In this document: piece after piece, positions 36,277-45,679 of the stretch
Layout of the letters: each line of letters opens with the position of its first letter
Position numbering within the stretch: position 1 is the first letter of the stretch
From: Streptomyces sp. NRRL S-1022
GTDB taxonomy: Bacteria; Actinomycetota; Actinomycetes; Streptomycetales; Streptomycetaceae
Assembly: GCF_000720135.1 (NCBI RefSeq)
Contig: NZ_JOIU01000006.1
Location: forward strand, 1-64,000
Direction of reading: 5' to 3'
DNA: 64,000 bases
Made by a program: the position numbers and the translations under genes
The notes under the pieces: generated by a model
Seen by the model: the letters and a program-made list of their open reading frames with translations, nothing else
Told to the model about the DNA's origin: nothing
The model's database searches: none

Positions 36277-37626
36277 ATGGACCGCACGCGTCTGCACGCC
36301 CTTCTGGCCCGCGAGAGCGCCGAGGCCGAACGCCGGAACCCGCGCTCCCGCGCGGCCTACACGGGCGCCGAACACCTCTTCGGCCGGGTGCCGATGACCT
36401 GGATGAACAAGACCGCCGGCGGCTTCCCGCGCTACCTGGCCGAGGCCCGCGGCGCCCGCGTCGGCGACGTCGACGGGCACACGTACATCGACTTCTGCCT
36501 CGGCGACACGGGCGCCATGGCCGGCCACTCACCCGCGCCCGTCACCGAGGCGGTCCACCGGCGGTTCGCCGAACTGGGCGGGGCCACCGCCATGCTGCCC
36601 ACGGAGGACGCCGAGTGGGTCGGCGCCGAACTGACCCGCCGGTTCAGGCTGGCCCGCTGGAGCTTCTCGCTCACCGCGACCGACGCCAACCGCTGGGCGA
36701 TCCGGCTCGCCCGCGCCGTCACCGGCCGGCCGAAGATCCTGGTCAACAGCTACTGCTACCACGGCAGCGTGGACGAGTCGCTCATCGTCACCGGCCCCGA
36801 CGGCTCCGGGACGCCCCGCCCCGGCAACGTCGGCGCACCCTGCGACGTGACCCTGACCAGCAGGGTCGCCGAGTTCAACGACCTCGCCGGGCTGGAGCGG
36901 GAGCTGGCCCACGGTGACGTCGCCGCCGTGCTGATGGAGCCCGCCCTCACCAACATCGGCATCGTGCTGCCCGAACCCGGCTACCTGACGGGCGTCCGCG
37001 AACTGACCAGGCGGTACGGCACCCTGCTGATCAACGACGAGACCCACACCTTCTCCGCCGGTCCCGGGGGCTGCACCGGCGCCTGGGACCTGGCACCCGA
37101 CCTGCTCACCATCGGCAAGGCCATCGGCGGCGGCATCCCGGCCGGCGCCTACGGACTCTCCGCCGAACTCGCCGAGCGGTTGCTGGCCCGCGGTGACCTG
37201 GACCTCGTCGACATGGGCGGCGTCGGCGGCACCCTCGCCGGCAACGCCCTGTCGGTGGCGGCCACCCGGGCCACCCTCGAACACGTACTGACCGACGAGG
37301 CGTTCGCCCGGATGGGCAGCCTCGCCGAGCGCTTCGAGGCGGGCGTCCGGACCGGCTTCGAAGCGCACGGGCTGCCCTGGTCGGTCAGCCGGCTCGGCGC
37401 CCGCACCGAGTACCGTTTCACCTCCCCGGCCCCGCGCACCGGCACCGAGTCGGCGGCGGCCTCCGACCCGGAACTGGAGGACTTCCTGCACCTCTACCTC
37501 GCCAACCGGGGCATCCTGCTCACCCCGTTCCACAACATGGCGCTGATGTGCCCGGACACCACCGAGCAGGACGTCGACACCCACACCGAGGTGTTCGCCG
37601 CCGCCCTCGCCGAACTGGCCGGCTGA
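36277..37626 (+). CDS. Class III aminotransferase (glutamate-1-semialdehyde aminomutase-like)
   Basis: A 449-residue PLP enzyme. The PLP lysine is Lys281 in LLTIGKAIGGGIPAGAYGLS; other marks are DGHTYIDFCLGDTGAMAGHS, KILVNSYCYHGSVDESL and the cofactor Asp/Glu segment GTLLINDETHTFSAGPGG. Most similar in layout to GSA aminomutase-like transaminases, but unlinked to haem genes. An Lrp-type regulator follows 29 bases after its stop, so it may act on an amino acid. Confidence 0.88.
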   Translation: MDRTRLHALLARESAEAERRNPRSRAAYTGAEHLFGRVPMTWMNKTAGGFPRYLAEARGARVGDVDGHTYIDFCLGDTGAMAGHSPAPVTEAVHRRFAELGGATAMLPTEDAEWVGAELTRRFRLARWSFSLTATDANRWAIRLARAVTGRPKILVNSYCYHGSVDESLIVTGPDGSGTPRPGNVGAPCDVTLTSRVAEFNDLAGLERELAHGDVAAVLMEPALTNIGIVLPEPGYLTGVRELTRRYGTLLINDETHTFSAGPGGCTGAWDLAPDLLTIGKAIGGGIPAGAYGLSAELAERLLARGDLDLVDMGGVGGTLAGNALSVAATRATLEHVLTDEAFARMGSLAERFEAGVRTGFEAHGLPWSVSRLGARTEYRFTSPAPRTGTESAAASDPELEDFLHLYLANRGILLTPFHNMALMCPDTTEQDVDTHTEVFAAALAELAG

Positions 37627-37655
37627 GCACCGGCCGGGGGAAGGAACCGCGGGAC

Positions 37656-38105
37656 GTGAAGGACATGGACGAGATCGACCGGGCCATCCTGCGCGAGCTG
37701 CAGACCGACGGCCGTATCGCCTACGCCGACCTCGGCCCCAGGGTCGGCCTGTCGGCCTCGGCGGCCCGGCAGCGCCTGCAGCGCCTGCTGGACTCCAGGG
37801 CGGTGCAGGTGGTCGGCGTCACCGACCCGATGGCCATGGGAGGCCAGGCCATGGCGCTGCTCGGCATCGGTGTCGACGGTGACCCGCGGGCCGTCGCCGA
37901 CACCCTGGCCGAGCGCCCCGAGGTCGTCTACTCGGTGCTCACCTCGGGCGGCTTCGACCTGTTCGCCGAGGTGGTCGCTCCCGGTCCCAAGGCGCTGCTC
38001 GACTTCGTCAACGACGTGGTCCGGCCCGTCGAGGGCGTCCGCGAGATCCGCTCCTTCCCGTACTTCGGCATCCACACCCATCGCTTCCTGTGGGACGTGG
38101 GCTGA
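37656..38105 (+). CDS. Lrp/AsnC-family transcriptional regulator
   Basis: A 149-residue Lrp-type regulator. The helix-turn-helix is DEIDRAILRELQTDGRIAYA with LSASAARQRLQRLLDSRAVQ; the RAM effector domain includes SVLTSGGFDLFAEVVAPGPK and EIRSFPYFGIHTHRFLWDV. GTG at 37656 follows AAGGAACCGCGGGAC; ATG 37665 is an alternative. It is probably co-transcribed with the aminotransferase and may sense its amino acid substrate. Confidence 0.9.
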   Translation: MKDMDEIDRAILRELQTDGRIAYADLGPRVGLSASAARQRLQRLLDSRAVQVVGVTDPMAMGGQAMALLGIGVDGDPRAVADTLAERPEVVYSVLTSGGFDLFAEVVAPGPKALLDFVNDVVRPVEGVREIRSFPYFGIHTHRFLWDVG

Positions 38106-38130
38106 CCGGCGGGGGAAAAGCAGGGCCGGG

Positions 38131-39237
38131 TCAGCGGGCCGGTGGCTCGGGCGCCAGCACCAGGATGGTCGCGTCGTCACGGACCGTGTAGTGCCGCCGC
38201 AGCAGGTCCGCCCACACCGCGGCGGGCAGCTCGGCGGACGGGACGGGGGCCAGGGCGGCCAGCCGCTCCGGCAGCGGGTAGAAGGTGCCGGCGGCGTCGC
38301 GCGCCTCCCAGACGCCGTCGGAGGCCAGGAAGACCCGGTCGCCCGGACCGAGCGGCACGGTGACCTCCTTCGGCCGGTCGAGGTCGAGGAGCCCGATGCC
38401 CAGCGGCGGACCCGGCGCGACGCTCACCTCCCGCGCCTGGTCCCCGTGCAGCAGCACCGGCGCCGGATGACCACAGGCCACCACCCGCATCGCGGTGGAA
38501 CCGGCGGCGAACTCCAGCAGCAGGGCCGTCGCGAACAGCTCCGCGTGCCGTACGTCCGCCGAGTCCACCGCGAGCCGGCGGTCCAGCCGGGCCGCCACCG
38601 ATTCCAGGTCGGGCTGGTCGAGCGCCGCCTCCCGGAACGCGCCCAGCAGCGACACCACCGTCGCGACCGCCGACAGCCCGTGCCCCTGTACGTCCCCCAT
38701 CACCGCGCGCACCCCGTGCGGCCCGTGCCGTACGTCGAAGAAGTCACCGCCCACCAGCGTCCCGTCCTGCGCGGCCCGGTAGAAGGCCGCGCAGCCGACC
38801 CGCCCGACCCGCTCCGGCAGCGGCGGCAGCACGGCCCGCTGCACCGCCTCGCCGATCGCCCGTTCGGTGTTCAGCTGGGCGTCCCGGCGGCTGCGCACGT
38901 AGGACACGAACACGCTCAGCGCGGCCACGAACACGATGGTGAGCAGATCGGTGTCGCCGGGTCGGTTCAGATGCGTGGCCGGCACGTTCAGCACCACGAT
39001 CACGCCCACCCCGAGCAGACCCGTGGCCGCCGGACCGTACGACAGGACCGCCAGCGGCGGGATGGCCCCCAGCAGGAAACCGAGATCGTGCGCGTCGGGC
39101 GTGACCAGCGTGGCGGAGCCGACGGCCACGAGCAGCAGCACGGGCAGCACCCGTACCCACCACGGCGGTGGCGCGCCCCGCAGCCAGCCGCGATCCTCCA
39201 GGTGCCCGCGCGACGCCCAGCCGCGCACCGATACCAC
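38131..39237 (-). CDS. Membrane SpoIIE/PP2C phosphatase
   Basis: A 368-residue protein. The N-terminal 115 residues hold about four hydrophobic segments (WVRVLPVLLLVAVGSATLV, LGFLLGAIPPLAVLSYG, GLLGVGVIVVLNVPA, LLTIVFVAALSVFVSYV). The phosphatase domain has GTLVGGDFFDVRHGPHGVRA, VMGDVQGHGLSAVATVVSLL and RVFLASDGVWEARD, with the metal-binding Asp residues retained. It starts at GTG 39237. It is the second of three intact SpoIIE phosphatases in the window; no RsbW-like gene is adjacent. Confidence 0.9.
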   Translation of the reverse strand: MVSVRGWASRGHLEDRGWLRGAPPPWWVRVLPVLLLVAVGSATLVTPDAHDLGFLLGAIPPLAVLSYGPAATGLLGVGVIVVLNVPATHLNRPGDTDLLTIVFVAALSVFVSYVRSRRDAQLNTERAIGEAVQRAVLPPLPERVGRVGCAAFYRAAQDGTLVGGDFFDVRHGPHGVRAVMGDVQGHGLSAVATVVSLLGAFREAALDQPDLESVAARLDRRLAVDSADVRHAELFATALLLEFAAGSTAMRVVACGHPAPVLLHGDQAREVSVAPGPPLGIGLLDLDRPKEVTVPLGPGDRVFLASDGVWEARDAAGTFYPLPERLAALAPVPSAELPAAVWADLLRRHYTVRDDATILVLAPEPPAR

Positions 39238-39345
39238 ATCCCCAAGCTACGCCGCCGACGGAACCCTCCGCGCGCAGAACGTGCAGCCACCGGCCCGCCG
39301 GGCCGGCCCGCCCCGGGCAGCCGGGGAACGTCACGTGCGGGGGGT

Positions 39346-40422
39346 TCACAGGCGGGCGGCGTCGACGACGGCCCGGGCGAAGGTGCCGGGCGCCTCCTGG
39401 GGCAGGTTGTGGCCGACGTCCGCGATGGTGCGGTGCTCGTAGGGGCCGGTGAAGTGGCCGCGGTAGGCGGAGCCGTCACCGGGCGGGGTGAAGGGGTCGA
39501 GGGCGGGGTCGAGAGTGATGGCCGGAACGTGGATGGGGGGCTGCGCGGCGAGCTGCTTCTCGTAGCGCTCGTAACGGCGGTCGCCCTCGACGAGACCGAT
39601 GCGCCAGCGGTAGTTGTACAGGACGATGGCGGCGTAGTCGGGGTTGCGGAAGGCCTGCGCGGTGCGCTGGAAGGTGGCGTCGTCGAAGTCCCAGGTGGGG
39701 GAGACGAGGGTCCACACGTAACGGCACAGGGCGATGCGCTCGTCGACGTTCTCCATGGCCTGCTTGCCGCGCTCGGTGGCGAAGTACCACTGGTACCACC
39801 AGTTGTGCTCCACGGCCGGGGCGGCGGGCGTCGACTGCGCCTTGAGGTCGGTGATGACGTAGCCGGTGGTGGAGACCAGGGACGTCACGCGTTCCGGCCA
39901 CAGCGCGGCGATGATGTCGGCGGTGCGCGAGCCCCAGTCGAAGCCGGCGAGCGCGGCTTTCTCGATCTTGAGAGCGTCCATCAGTGCGAGGATGTCGAGC
40001 GCGATCGCGGACTGCTCGGCGGTGCGCGGAGTGTGCCGGGACAGGAAGCGGGTGCTGCCGTGGCCGCGCAGGTACGGGACGATGACGCGGTAGCCCAGGT
40101 CGGCGAGGAGCGGGGCGACGTCGACGTAGCTGTGGATGTCGTAGGGCCAGCCGTGCAGGAGGATGACCACCGGGCCGTGCGCGGGTCCGTCCTCGGCGTA
40201 ACCGATGTCGAGGACACCGGCCTTGACCTGCTTCAGCGTGCGGAATCCGGTGTGGGTGCCGGGGGAGATGCCGGGTACGGCGGGGGCGGGCGTGCCGCCC
40301 GGCGGCCGGGAGGCGGCCGCGCCCGGGGCGGCGGACGCGCTGCTCTGCGGAACGGACAGCGATGCCGCGGCCGCGCCGGTGCCCAGGCCGACGGCCTTGC
40401 CGAAGGTACGTCTCTTGATCAT
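39346..40422 (-). CDS. Exported alpha/beta hydrolase (epoxide hydrolase/dehalogenase-like)
   Basis: A 358-residue hydrolase with a Tat-type signal (IKRRTFGKAVGLGTGAAAAS). The oxyanion motif is VILLHGWPYDIHSYVDVAP, the nucleophile elbow is AALAGFDWGSRTADI with Asp as nucleophile, as in epoxide hydrolases and haloalkane dehalogenases, and the catalytic His is in IADVGHNLPQEAPG. ATG at 40422 follows GGAGGGTTCAG. Its promoter carries the GTCACC-N9-GGTGAC repeat shared with the CGNR regulator gene. Confidence 0.9.
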   Translation of the reverse strand: MIKRRTFGKAVGLGTGAAAASLSVPQSSASAAPGAAASRPPGGTPAPAVPGISPGTHTGFRTLKQVKAGVLDIGYAEDGPAHGPVVILLHGWPYDIHSYVDVAPLLADLGYRVIVPYLRGHGSTRFLSRHTPRTAEQSAIALDILALMDALKIEKAALAGFDWGSRTADIIAALWPERVTSLVSTTGYVITDLKAQSTPAAPAVEHNWWYQWYFATERGKQAMENVDERIALCRYVWTLVSPTWDFDDATFQRTAQAFRNPDYAAIVLYNYRWRIGLVEGDRRYERYEKQLAAQPPIHVPAITLDPALDPFTPPGDGSAYRGHFTGPYEHRTIADVGHNLPQEAPGTFARAVVDAARL

Positions 40423-40518
40423 CTGAACCCTCCGTCGTGTGTTCTCCGATGACCGGTCCGCACCCGGGAACCTCCGCTCCCTCCCCGGTGCGGGATGACC
40501 CCGGCTGGTGGCGTGTCG

Positions 40519-40556
40519 ACTCTCGCACACAGTCCGTCACCCGTCAAACAGGTGAC
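40519..40556 (-). promoter_or_regulatory. Promoter and CGNR-type site A of the alpha/beta hydrolase
   Basis: On the minus strand the inverted repeat GTCACC-TGTTTGACG-GGTGAC (40536-40556) encloses a TTGACG -35 box; a GAGAGT -10 box follows 17 bases later (40519-40524). The leader would be about 85 bases. The same repeat occurs at 41591 and 45373. A repressor bound here would block the -35 region. Confidence 0.65.
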
Positions 40557-41026
40557 GCACGATATTCGCCCACCAGCCGGGGCCGGGCCACCGGTGGGCC
40601 GGCGCGTGTGTGCCGGGCAGTCCGCGGCGCCCGCCGGCCTCGGCCCACTCCCTCGTCTCCGTGGTACGCCTCGCCGGTCTCCAGTGCCATGGTCACGGCC
40701 CGGGCGCCGAGCAGGAGCCGGCGCGGCGGGTTGCCGTGGCGGGTCGTCCTGGTGGGCTGCCGTGGCGGGTCGTTGTGGCGGGCGACGCCGGCCACCGGCC
40801 TCGCCCCGGCCTCGCCCCGCCCAAGGTTCTCCCTCTCCCCGGTCCTCGGGGGGGCGTCGATCAGGCCGCCGCCGGGGACTCGCCCGCGCAGGCTACGGAC
40901 CGTGGGGGCCCGGCTTCCTCCGACGGCTCACCGGAGATGACCGCCCACGGTGCCGGAAGCGCCTGGCGCCGGGATGCGCCTGTCGGGCCAGGCGGGCGCC
41001 GCGCCGTGCCCTCCTCGGGCGTCGCG
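40557..41026. other. Gene-poor spacer
   Basis: About 470 bases downstream of the CGNR gene without a convincing gene. It has a 16-bp direct repeat TGCCGTGGCGGGTCGT (40732-40747 and 40758-40773) in a G/T-rich stretch. Frames on both strands are Arg/Pro-rich and unrecognised. Confidence 0.5.
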
Positions 41027-41586
41027 TCAGTGCTCCGTGGCGGCAGGGGAGGTCTTCTTGCGGGCCCGGTAGGCCGCGGCCTTGATCTTGTTGCCGCAGG
41101 ACTCCATGCCGCACCACTGCCGCCGCATGCCGCGGGAGCGGTCGATGTAGACCCGCGTGCACTCCGGGTTGCCGCACTCCTTGAGGAGCGGGACGTCCGG
41201 CCCGCTGAGCAGCTCCACGGCTTGCCGGGCGACGGTGGCCAGGGCCTGCCCGGGGGTCGCCTCGGTGTGCCGCCCGTGCAGGGTGAGCTGCGGCGTCGCG
41301 GGCGTCTTGCGCGCGGCACCGTTGACCACGGCGAGCGCCTCGCGGTCGAAGTCCTCGCCGAGCCGCCGGCTGGTGACGAGCCGGTACAGGGCCTCGCGGA
41401 CGGCGATCGCCTCCCGGACGTCGTCTTCGTGGCCGGGCGTGATCGAGTCCACGAGCCCGGACTCCACGTACCAGGCGTTGAGCCGCTCCGGCGTCACGAA
41501 CATCTCGAACCGTGCCGAGCGTCGCGCGCGGAGGGTCGCCACGAAGTCCAGGGCCGGATGCCCGCACACGAAGACATGGTCAAGGT

Positions 41587-41590
<4 letters not shown>
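41027..41590 (-). CDS. CGNR zinc-finger transcriptional regulator
   Basis: A 187-residue protein of the CGNR family (formerly DUF1470). The N-terminal domain begins VNLDHVFVCGHPALDFVATL and the C-terminal zinc finger has Cys139, Cys144, Cys160 and Cys165, with the name-giving CGN in KECGNPECTRVYID and CGMESCGNKIKAAAYR. The family is regarded as DNA-binding. GTG at 41590 overlaps the ABC-F stop by 4 bases. A promoter-like pair upstream would start transcription at about the GTG itself, suggesting a leaderless mRNA. The longer frame to 41626 runs through the putative operator. Confidence 0.85.
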
Positions 41591-43335
<1,745 letters not shown>

Positions 43336-43350
43336 TGCACACGCCGCGGC

Positions 43351-44985
43351 TCACACCGCGGGCGCTCCGGTCTCCAGCAGCCTTCCGTCGGCCAGCACCA
43401 GCCGGCGGTCGACCCCGATCTCGGCGAGGAACCGCTCGTCGTGGCTGACGACGATGAAGGCGCCCTGGTAGGAGACGAGCGCGCTTTCCAGCTGGCCCGC
43501 GCCGACCAGGTCGAGGTTGTTGGTCGGCTCGTCGAGCAGCAGCAGGTGCGGGGCCGGCTCGGCGTACAGCACGCAGGCGAGGGTGGCGCGCAGCCGTTCG
43601 CCGCCGGACAGGACACCGACCGGCAGGTGGGCCCGGGCGCCCCGGAACAGGAAGCGGGCGAGCACGTTCATCCGCTCCGCCTCGGGCCGTTCCGGGGCGG
43701 ACGCGGCGAAGTTCTCCGCCACGGTTCGGCCCGGGTCCAGCAGGTCCAGGCGTTGCGACAGGTAGGCGATACGGCCGTCGTTCCGCTTGATCTCCCCGCT
43801 GTCCGGGGCGAGGTCGCCGGTGATCAGCCGCAGCAGGGTGGACTTGCCGGCCCCGTTGGGTCCGGTCAGCGCGATGCGCTCGGGGCCACGGACGGTCAGG
43901 GCGATCCCGCCGTCGGCGAACACGGGCCGGTCGCCGTGGCGGACCTGCAACCCCTCGCCGGTGAACACGTTGCGCCCGGCGGGCACCCGGGTGTCGGGCA
44001 GCTCCAGGACCAGGCGCTGTTCCTCGCGCAGCGCGCGTCCGGCCTCGTCGAGGCGGGCCCTGGCCTCGCCGACCCGGGCCGCGTGCAGCTGCCCGGCCCG
44101 GCCCGCGGACTCCTGCGCCCCGCGCTTCATGGTGCCGGCGAAGATACGGGGCAGACCGGCGTTCTTCAGGTTGCGTGCCGCGTTGCTCGCCCGGCGTTCG
44201 GCGCGTTCGCGGGCCTGCTGCATCTCCCGCTTCTCCCGCCGCAGTTCCTGCTCCGCGTTGCGGACGTTCTTCTCGGCGACCTCCTGCTCGGCGCGCACGG
44301 CCTCCTCGTACTCGGTGAAGTTGCCGCCGTACAGGCGCAGTTCGTCGCTGCCCAGCTCGGCGATGCGGTCCATGCGGTCGAGCAGCGCGCGGTCGTGGCT
44401 GACCAGCAGCAGACAGCCGGTGAAGTCGGAGAGCACGTCGTGGAGCGCCCGACGCGCCCCGGGGTCGAGGTTGTTGGTGGGTTCGTCGAGCAGCAGCACG
44501 TCGGGGCGCTTCAGCAACTGGGCGGCGAGACCGAGCGAGACGACCTGACCGCCGCTGAGCGTGCTCAGGCTGCGGTCCAGGGCGAGGCCGGCGAGACCCA
44601 GGCGGTCGAGCTGGGCGCGGGTGCGCTCCTCGATGTCCCAGTCGTCGCCGATGGTGGTGAAGTGCTCCTCGCTCACGTCCCCGGACTCGACGGCGTCCAG
44701 CGCGCGGATCACGGCGGCGATGCCGAGCACCTCGGCGACGGTGAGGTTCCCGGTCAGGGGCAGGCTCTGCGGGAGGTAGCCCACCGTGCCGCCGGCCGAC
44801 ACCGAGCCGGTGGCGGGCCTCAGTTCACCGGCGATCAGCTTCAGCAGGGTGCTCTTGCCGGAGCCGTTGGGGGCGACCAGGCCGGTACGGCCGGCGGTCA
44901 CGGCGAAGGACAGGTCGTGGAAGACGGGGGTGTCGTCGGGCCAGGAGAAGGACAGGTTCGAGCAGACGACGGCGACGTCGGACAT
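43351..44985 (-). CDS. ABC-F family ATPase (ribosome-associated)
   Basis: A 544-residue ABC-F protein. Domain 1: Walker A APNGSGKSTLL, signature LSTLSGGQVVSLGLAAQL, Walker B LLLDEPTNNLDPG. The linker has a long charged coiled coil (EKNVRNAEQELRREKREMQQ and following). Domain 2: Walker A GPNGAGKSTLL, signature GVLSGGERLRATLACV, Walker B LLLDEPTNNLDLV. No membrane segment. ATG at 44985 follows GAGGTCACCCTC. The next ABC-F gene starts 15 bases (GTG 43335) or 78 bases (GTG 43272) further on, so they form an operon that continues to the CGNR gene. An upstream ORF and hairpin precede it. Confidence 0.9.
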   Translation of the reverse strand: MSDVAVVCSNLSFSWPDDTPVFHDLSFAVTAGRTGLVAPNGSGKSTLLKLIAGELRPATGSVSAGGTVGYLPQSLPLTGNLTVAEVLGIAAVIRALDAVESGDVSEEHFTTIGDDWDIEERTRAQLDRLGLAGLALDRSLSTLSGGQVVSLGLAAQLLKRPDVLLLDEPTNNLDPGARRALHDVLSDFTGCLLLVSHDRALLDRMDRIAELGSDELRLYGGNFTEYEEAVRAEQEVAEKNVRNAEQELRREKREMQQARERAERRASNAARNLKNAGLPRIFAGTMKRGAQESAGRAGQLHAARVGEARARLDEAGRALREEQRLVLELPDTRVPAGRNVFTGEGLQVRHGDRPVFADGGIALTVRGPERIALTGPNGAGKSTLLRLITGDLAPDSGEIKRNDGRIAYLSQRLDLLDPGRTVAENFAASAPERPEAERMNVLARFLFRGARAHLPVGVLSGGERLRATLACVLYAEPAPHLLLLDEPTNNLDLVGAGQLESALVSYQGAFIVVSHDERFLAEIGVDRRLVLADGRLLETGAPAV

Positions 44986-45065
44986 GAGGGTGACCTCGGA
45001 CGGATCAAGGGCAGGGAAGAGACCTCTGCCCTGGGCGGACGCGCGGGAAGGGGGTACGACGAAAC

Positions 45066-45104
45066 GGACCACCTCGGCTGCGCTCCTCGGCGCGTCCGGT
45101 GGCC
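45066..45104 (-). terminator. Candidate attenuator hairpin in ABC-F leader
   Basis: On the minus strand GGCCACC pairs with GGTGG-T-CC (one bulged T), enclosing a second GC-rich stem-forming segment, followed by CGTTTCGT. It lies between a nine-codon upstream ORF and the ABC-F start. The arrangement resembles attenuators that control ribosome-protection genes. Inference only. Confidence 0.4.
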
Positions 45105-45118
45105 GTCAGATCCGGATC

Positions 45119-45148
45119 TCACCCGGAGATGTCGTCGTCACCCACCAC
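45119..45148 (-). CDS. Leader peptide ORF upstream of ABC-F operon
   Basis: A nine-codon ORF, GTG GTG GGT GAC GAC GAC ATC TCC GGG TGA, encoding (M)VGDDDISG, with a ribosome site GAGGAG eight bases before its GTG. A TACCGT -10-like box lies about 40 bases upstream (near 45186-45191). Antibiotic-resistance ABC-F genes are often preceded by such short ORFs, where drug-stalled ribosomes prevent termination. The candidate hairpin follows 15 bases after the stop. Confidence 0.4.
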   Translation of the reverse strand: MVGDDDISG

Positions 45149-45372
45149 GGCTGCCACTCCTCGATACACGGTCCACGTCGCTGACACGGTAACAGGTCCC
45201 GCCGCGGGCCGGCCGTCGGCTTGCAACCCGTCGCCGCGGGGCGCTGCCGCGACCGCTTCGTGCGCCGGGACGGCCGGTGGCGGTTCGCGGAACGCGCCGT
45301 CCGCATCCACCTCCTCGGCGACACCAGCCGCCCCCTGCGCCGACCGCCCCTGCTTCCGGGATGCGTGCCTGC

Positions 45373-45410
45373 GTCACCGGCTTGACAGGTGACGCAGAGG
45401 GGCGCACGCT
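45373..45410 (+). promoter_or_regulatory. Promoter and CGNR-type site C
   Basis: GTCACC-GGCTTGACA-GGTGAC (45373-45393) with the TTGACA -35 box at 45382-45387 inside the spacer and a CACGCT -10 box at 45405-45410 (17-base spacer). Outer bases GC/GC extend the symmetry. It precedes the small ORF at 45454/45469. Same architecture as the site before the alpha/beta hydrolase. Confidence 0.6.
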
Positions 45411-45453
45411 GCTGCCCGGACACCGTGCACGACCGAGGGAGCGGAGAAGGACC

Positions 45454-45645
45454 TTGAGCGAGGAATCCATGCAGGACGCCGCGGCCGCAGTCCGGCACGC
45501 CCGCTACGGCCGGCTCCCCGAGCGCATCCGCTTCGAGGACATGACGGAAGCGGCGGAGGCCTCGCCGGGCGCGGTGCGCGGTGCCTACGACCCCGAAGGC
45601 TCGTGGAAGTACTACTCGTGCCTGGCGCTCGACCTCGGCCTGTGA
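45454..45645 (+). CDS. Small hypothetical protein under site C
   Basis: A 63-residue protein if it starts at TTG 45454 (after GGAGAAGGACC), or 58 residues from ATG 45469 (after AGGAATCC). Sequence features: MQDAAAAVRHARYGRLPERI, RFEDMTEAAEASPGAVRGAY and a C-terminal WKYYSCLALDLGL. I do not recognise the family. Soluble, mixed charge, no signal peptide. The inverted-repeat promoter it shares with the hydrolase and CGNR genes suggests it belongs to the same regulatory unit. Confidence 0.6.
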   Translation: MSEESMQDAAAAVRHARYGRLPERIRFEDMTEAAEASPGAVRGAYDPEGSWKYYSCLALDLGL

Positions 45646-45679
45646 CCCCCTCCCTGGCCCGGTCGCCCTCGACGCGCAG

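Noticed and set aside
37870..40452. 860-residue plus-strand frame across the SpoIIE phosphatase and alpha/beta hydrolase genes
   Set aside because: Runs through two genes on the other strand that have clear catalytic motifs, and its start lies inside the Lrp gene in a different frame.
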